The notes beneath the pieces were generated by a model, which saw nothing but the letters and a program-made list of their open reading frames with translations, did not search any database and had not been told where the DNA came from. A stretch of DNA of 50,999 bases from JBQTKD01 sp052389435 (GTDB lineage Bacteria; Actinomycetota; Actinomycetes; Sporichthyales; Sporichthyaceae): positions 1 to 50,999 of the forward strand of contig JBQTIB010000055.1 of the NCBI GenBank assembly GCA_052389435.1. The letters are read 5' to 3'. Position numbers and translations under genes: made by a program. This document shows, piece by piece, positions 50,102 to 50,999 of the stretch; the first letter of the stretch is position 1, and the number at the start of each line of letters is the position of its first letter.

Positions 50102-50999
50102 GTGACTGTCCTCAAGCGCGAGGAATGGCACGACATCACGCGTATGACCGACTGGGAACTGACCTACGTCGATCACGAGACCGCGTACCCCATCTGGATG
50201 ACCGGTGGCGAAGAGACCGACCGCGAGAACCCCGCTGTGTGGGGCGGCTGGCGCGAGGACTACCGCAACTCCTACGCCGAGTACGTCGGCACCCAGCGCG
50301 AGAAGGACGCCGCGGCCTACTCGGTCAAGGCGGCCCTGCAGCGCTCCGAGATCCACGACGGTCTGTCCGAGGGCTGGAAGACCAACGCCAAGATCCACTT
50401 CGGCGCGCTGACCCAGATCGAGTACCTGGCCGTCCCGGCCGAGCTCAAGATGGCGCGCTTCGGCCTCACCGGCGGATGGCGCAACATGGCCGTCTTCGGC
50501 GCCATGGACGAGATGCGCCACGCGCAGATCAACCTGTGGTTCTCGCACGAGTTCGTCTCGAAGGACGTCCACTACGACTGGGCCGTCAAGAGCTACCAGA
50601 CCGACAACTGGGTCATCATCGCCTGCCGTGCGCTCTTCGACGGCTTCATGACCTGCACCTCGGCCGTGGACGTGGCCCTGGGCCTGCCGTTCACCTTCGA
50701 GACCGGCTTCTCCAACCTGCAGTTCGTCGCGCTCGCCGCGAACGCGCTGGACTCCGGCGACGTCAACTTCGCCAACATGATCAGCTCGATCCAGACCGAC
50801 GAGGCCCGCCACGCGCAGCAGGGCGGCCCGACCCTCGAGATCCTCCTGGAGAACAACTCCAAGGAGCACGCTCAGTGGATCATCGACCGTTCGTTCTGGC
50901 TCTCCAGCCGCATCTTCGCCATCGCCACCGGCCCCTCGATGGACTACTACACCCCGCTCGAGGGTCGTGAGCAGTCCTACAAGGAGTTCATGGAGGAGT
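50102..50999 (+). CDS. Soluble di-iron monooxygenase, hydroxylase alpha subunit (partial)
   Basis: The first 299 residues of a toluene/alkene/isoprene-type multicomponent monooxygenase alpha subunit (TmoA, XamoA, IsoA relatives; about 500 aa when whole). All six iron ligands are present: E107, E137 and H140 (DEMRH), E200 (FETGF), E234 and H237 (DEARH). Each is three residues beyond the toluene-4-monooxygenase number. SSIQTDEARHAQQGGPTLE and GPSMDYYTPLEGREQSYKEF are typical. It inserts oxygen into a hydrocarbon; the partner subunits should follow beyond the window. GTG start with GGAGGAG upstream. Subtype cannot be settled from this half. Confidence 0.94.
   Translation, partial: MTVLKREEWHDITRMTDWELTYVDHETAYPIWMTGGEETDRENPAVWGGWREDYRNSYAEYVGTQREKDAAAYSVKAALQRSEIHDGLSEGWKTNAKIHFGALTQIEYLAVPAELKMARFGLTGGWRNMAVFGAMDEMRHAQINLWFSHEFVSKDVHYDWAVKSYQTDNWVIIACRALFDGFMTCTSAVDVALGLPFTFETGFSNLQFVALAANALDSGDVNFANMISSIQTDEARHAQQGGPTLEILLENNSKEHAQWIIDRSFWLSSRIFAIATGPSMDYYTPLEGREQSYKEFMEE

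Overview
The window is a stretch of a very GC-rich actinobacterial chromosome. Third codon positions are almost all G or C, GTG starts are common, and many genes begin a few bases after a TANNNT box. Most of it is core metabolism in an order partly shared with Streptomyces and Mycobacterium (from general knowledge of those genomes; I ran no search). A BldN-type sigma factor with its RsbN-type partner and a BldC-type regulator point to a filamentous or sporulating lineage. No phage, insertion sequence, CRISPR array, rRNA or tRNA was seen.

Layout. 0.2-5.4 kb, minus strand: disA and radA (c-di-AMP synthesis and recombination), a methyltransferase coupled to purC, and a cysteine-rich conserved protein. 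5.4-9.3 kb, plus strand: Ppx/GppA phosphatase, TIM-barrel isomerase-like protein, proline dehydrogenase, proC. 9.4-12.8 kb: a secreted orphan, a coiled-coil protein and a DUF445 membrane protein. 13-18 kb: acuC-like deacetylase with a coupled 'phosphatase', BldC, ribosomal protein bS22, an SDR protein and an acyltransferase. 18.4-21.7 kb, minus strand: rsbN, bldN and a SerB-like HAD phosphatase.

21.8-33.5 kb is the haem block: an AMP-ligase-like protein and a glutaredoxin-like protein, then rex-hemA-hemC-hemD, hemB and hemL. A Rex-operator-like site overlaps the predicted rex promoter, so redox state (NADH/NAD+) probably sets haem synthesis. A phosphoglycerate-mutase-like gene leads into ccdA-resB-ccsA (33.5-36.9 kb), the System II cytochrome c assembly set, but without the thioredoxin (ResA) gene usually found between them. 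39.3-46.7 kb is the menaquinone block: menA, menE and menB on the minus strand, menC and menD on the plus strand. Haem, cytochrome c and menaquinone together make up most of the respiratory cofactor supply.

The right end holds lspA, an aldo/keto reductase, a beta-propeller lipoprotein and, cut by the window edge, the alpha subunit of a toluene/alkene/isoprene-type soluble di-iron monooxygenase. Its leader carries an 11-bp phased repeat and two perfect palindromes, and it probably opens a catabolic operon beyond the window.

Two families of short intergenic repeats stand out. One, centred on GCTCATCCATGAGC, lies directly upstream of proC and as three 60-bp tandem copies upstream of menC. The other, about 70 bp and ending in CCATTGCG-N9-CGCAATGG, occurs at 18.3, 28.7 and 36.9 kb.
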